Shown here piece by piece: positions 5,699 to 7,568 of a DNA stretch of 7,568 bases (positions within the stretch are counted from its first letter, which is position 1; the number at the start of each line of letters is the position of its first letter). The position numbers and the translations under genes are program-made. Below the pieces are notes generated by a model. The model was not told the DNA's origin, did not search any database, and was given only the letters and a program-made list of their open reading frames with translations. The stretch comes from Actinobacteria bacterium UBA3120 (GTDB lineage: Bacteria; Actinomycetota; Actinomycetes; S36-B12): the NCBI GenBank assembly GCA_002365735.1, contig DEZY01000102.1, positions 1 through 7,568 on the forward strand, read 5' to 3'.

Positions 5699-7186
5699 AT
5701 GTTCCATATTCGGTCCGGTGCACGGATGTCCATGCGTTGGTCATTCTGGTTGGCGGGCGCCTGCAGCATCATCTGCATGTACTTGGTGTTGGCCACGATT
5801 GGCGCCTTGACTGAAAACCAAGTCGTTGGTTTGCCCACCGTTGCTGAATTGACTCTGTGGGGCTTACCGCTGAGTTTGTTGATCCGAGATGTCGCCATGG
5901 CTCTGACAGTTGGTTCGGCACTGGTTGGTGGGGTGTTGACACCAAAACCAGATCCGCTTCTGGGCCGAGTGACTTCACTGAGCGCATTGGTGTGGTTCCT
6001 CGCAGTCGCATTTCAATCAGTCTTCACCGTCTCAGAGGTGCTTGCCTTTAGCCTGAGGGACTCGTTAAATGCAACAGTCTGGTGGTCTTTACTGTCCCAA
6101 ACAACCGTTGGTCAGGTGATGCTCGCCCAAGCCGCATTGCTAGTTATTGTCATTCTGTTGGGTTGGGTCGTGCTCGATCGGATTACCGGGGTGATCATTT
6201 CCGCAGTGGCCGTCACCGCTGCATTCTTGCCCGGGCTTACCGGACATTCGGGTTTAATTGATGCCCATAATGCGGCGTCCATCAGTTTAGGAATTCATGT
6301 TGTTGCGATGAGCGCCTGGGTCGGTGGCCTGATTGCTGTGGTGATTTATCTGCTGCGACCTGGCCCTGATCCAGCCATCGTTATTCGAAGGTTTAGCACC
6401 CTGGCGCTGATTAGCGTTGTGATCTTGGCTGAAACAGGACTGTTAAATGCATCATTGCGACTCGATGGAGCATTGGCACTGATCTCGTCTTTCTATGGCG
6501 CCCTATTGTTGGCAAAAGTTTCGATACTGATTGTCCTGATTTCATTTGGCTGGCGCATGCGCAAGCTTATTAGTGAGCGTGCAGAAAAAGAATCGCTCAA
6601 TCGCGCGGGAATCGCGCTCCTTGCGGGCCGTGAGATTTTATGGATGGGTGCCGTATTGGGGCTCTCCGTTGCGCTCACGCGAACCGCACCTCCCGGTGAA
6701 GTGCAGGCGGGTGACCAAGTCGTCTGGGTTGCGCTACTCACACTGGGGCTATTTTTGCCGTTCTCCTTTTTTTACGTGCTTCCACGTGGGAAAGGAACAA
6801 TTTCGTTTCTACAAAAATACCCCGATGTCAGCGCGATCGCATTTCTGATCTGGCTCTATCTATTTGTTTCTTTTCAACCCTCGATCGCTGTGGGGCAATC
6901 AGTCGGCGGGCAGTGGTTTGCAGCATTGGGGTCAGGGATCACTGCTTTTCTTGGATACCAGTTGGTGGCGTCAATCGCGTTGAATCGCGGCTGGTCGACA
7001 GCTGGGTTTGCGGTAGTGGGAATCCCGGTAATTGGATGGTGGCTTGAGCGAGATGTGCCGGGTGGGCTGCATTGGTCCTTCTGGATCCTGACACTGGGTG
7101 CCATGTTGTTCATAGTTCTTCTTCTCAAACCACTTGCGCGCGGTGGCGAAGTCGTTGAGGACAAATTCGTGGAGGTGACAACGTGA
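5699..7186 (+). CDS. copD: CopD-family polytopic membrane protein with extra C-terminal membrane domain
   Basis: The gene encodes about 495 residues with 13-14 predicted membrane helices. The core (about 50-330) is CopD-like. TGHSG (181-185) is followed by H190, then GIHVVAMSAWVGG (198-210), RRFSTLALISV (230-240) and YGALLLAK (266-273), the pattern of CopD copper-resistance/uptake proteins. TGHSG with H190 and H200 are plausible copper-binding positions. In many Actinobacteria CopD is fused to a C-terminal CtaG domain. Here residues 335-495 form four or five further helices without the CtaG histidine motif, and CtaG is encoded separately on the other strand. The likely job is moving copper across the membrane for oxidase assembly, inferred from family and context. 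The start is uncertain: GTG 5696, ATG 5699 (chosen) and ATG 5726 all lie near the ctaE stop and none has a clear ribosome binding site; an open frame also extends to TTG 5672 inside ctaE. It overlaps the next gene as GTGA. Confidence 0.82.
   Translation: MFHIRSGARMSMRWSFWLAGACSIICMYLVLATIGALTENQVVGLPTVAELTLWGLPLSLLIRDVAMALTVGSALVGGVLTPKPDPLLGRVTSLSALVWFLAVAFQSVFTVSEVLAFSLRDSLNATVWWSLLSQTTVGQVMLAQAALLVIVILLGWVVLDRITGVIISAVAVTAAFLPGLTGHSGLIDAHNAASISLGIHVVAMSAWVGGLIAVVIYLLRPGPDPAIVIRRFSTLALISVVILAETGLLNASLRLDGALALISSFYGALLLAKVSILIVLISFGWRMRKLISERAEKESLNRAGIALLAGREILWMGAVLGLSVALTRTAPPGEVQAGDQVVWVALLTLGLFLPFSFFYVLPRGKGTISFLQKYPDVSAIAFLIWLYLFVSFQPSIAVGQSVGGQWFAALGSGITAFLGYQLVASIALNRGWSTAGFAVVGIPVIGWWLERDVPGGLHWSFWILTLGAMLFIVLLLKPLARGGEVVEDKFVEVTT
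7171..7178 (+). promoter_or_regulatory. Strong ribosome binding site GGAGGTGA ahead of the last gene
   Basis: GGAGGTGA is a near-perfect anti-16S match inside the end of copD, with GGAGG ending seven bases before GTG 7183. It is the strongest ribosome binding site in the window and fixes the start of the small membrane protein, implying independent and efficient initiation there. Confidence 0.8.
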
Positions 7187-7563
7187 GCGTTTCCACACAA
7201 CGATGGAAGGACGCTTGGCAGTTGCATTTACCTTTAGTAATTGTGTTGGCTTTTTGTTGTTATGCCACGGTCATTGAATTTAATCGCGCGCAGGAAGGGG
7301 TCACCCGCGCATGGGTCTACACGTTCCAGTGGCCGATCATTGGAATATTTGCAATCGTTGTGTGGAATCGATACCGAAAGCATGGCAGTTTAACCAAGTC
7401 GATTAGCAAATATTTTCGCGATCGCGCTAAGAAATTTGAATCTATGGAAGAAGAACCGATTGCGCGCGAGTCTGTGGATCCGGACGAACTGGCGTGGAAA
7501 GAGCATCTAGCCAAGATGCGGCGAGAAGATCCACCCGGTGGGCCTTCCGGGGTTAACTCTTAA
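7183..7563 (+). CDS. Small two-helix membrane protein ending the oxidase operon, function unknown
   Basis: This 126-residue protein has two predicted membrane helices (about 15-33 and 43-62) joined by a short loop, IEFNRAQEGVTRAW, and a charged C-terminal tail (about 63-126) rich in Lys, Arg, Glu and Asp that is probably cytoplasmic. The segment TRAWVYTFQWPIIGIFAIVVW resembles a family of small actinobacterial membrane proteins with an R.W.Y.F.WP.F..F pattern; this is recollection rather than a search result. There are no cysteine or histidine clusters suggesting metal binding. It starts with GTG, overlapping the copD stop as GTGA behind a strong ribosome binding site. Its position suggests an oxidase accessory subunit or assembly factor. 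It is not recognisably CtaF (subunit IV), which is expected to have four helices, but it could fill that place. Confidence 0.8.
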   Translation: MSVSTQRWKDAWQLHLPLVIVLAFCCYATVIEFNRAQEGVTRAWVYTFQWPIIGIFAIVVWNRYRKHGSLTKSISKYFRDRAKKFESMEEEPIARESVDPDELAWKEHLAKMRREDPPGGPSGVNS

Positions 7564-7568
7564 CCTAG

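Noticed and set aside
5699..7186. CopD-CtaG fusion broken by inversion, with CtaG relocated to the minus strand
   Set aside because: The CopD-family gene has its own additional membrane domain and intact overlapping junctions, and ctaG has its own promoter and partner; no repeats or scars mark a rearrangement.
7183..7563. Last gene as cytochrome c oxidase subunit IV (CtaF)
   Set aside because: Only two membrane helices and a long charged tail are seen, so the name is not justified from sequence alone.

Overview
The window looks like a chromosomal segment of an actinobacterium with moderate G+C. Evidence for this is frequent GTG starts, 4-base ATGA/GTGA gene overlaps, an apparently leaderless promoter, and CtaG, CopD and small-membrane-protein sequences of actinobacterial flavour. 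The assignment is by inference, and genus cannot be called. There are no tRNA or rRNA genes, mobile elements or CRISPR arrays. Coding density is very high; the only intergenic space of note is the 164 bases between two divergent operons (1295-1458).

Minus strand, 1294 down to 1: ctaG, a membrane protein for oxidase copper assembly, overlaps by four bases a TlpA/ResA-like thioredoxin lipoprotein that runs off the left edge. Together they look like a copper-insertion and thiol-reduction module for maturing the oxidase.

Plus strand, 1459 to 7563: a compact operon of a membrane-anchored cupredoxin of CuA-like but altered copper site, cytochrome c oxidase subunits II (ctaC), I (ctaD) and III (ctaE), a CopD-family polytopic membrane protein with an extra C-terminal membrane domain, and a 126-residue two-helix membrane protein. 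Most junctions are start/stop overlaps, so the products are probably made in coupled amounts.

The oxidase is an A-type heme-copper oxygen reductase. Its heme ligands, CuB ligands, D-channel residues (including the glutamate of the GHPEVY motif) and subunit II CuA ligands are all present. It departs from the textbook enzyme in several places. The K-channel lysine of subunit I is replaced by leucine, the K-channel entrance glutamate of subunit II is replaced by valine, and the Mg-site aspartate is replaced by glycine. Subunit I carries an N-terminal extension with two predicted membrane segments, subunit II has three predicted membrane segments instead of two, and subunit III is strongly divergent with five. 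No cytochrome c gene or domain is present, but a cupredoxin leads the operon. The most interesting reading is an oxidase variant with altered proton-uptake architecture and possibly a copper-protein electron donor or copper carrier. The divergent promoter region carries a 10-base imperfect inverted repeat placed about 63 bases from both inferred transcription starts.
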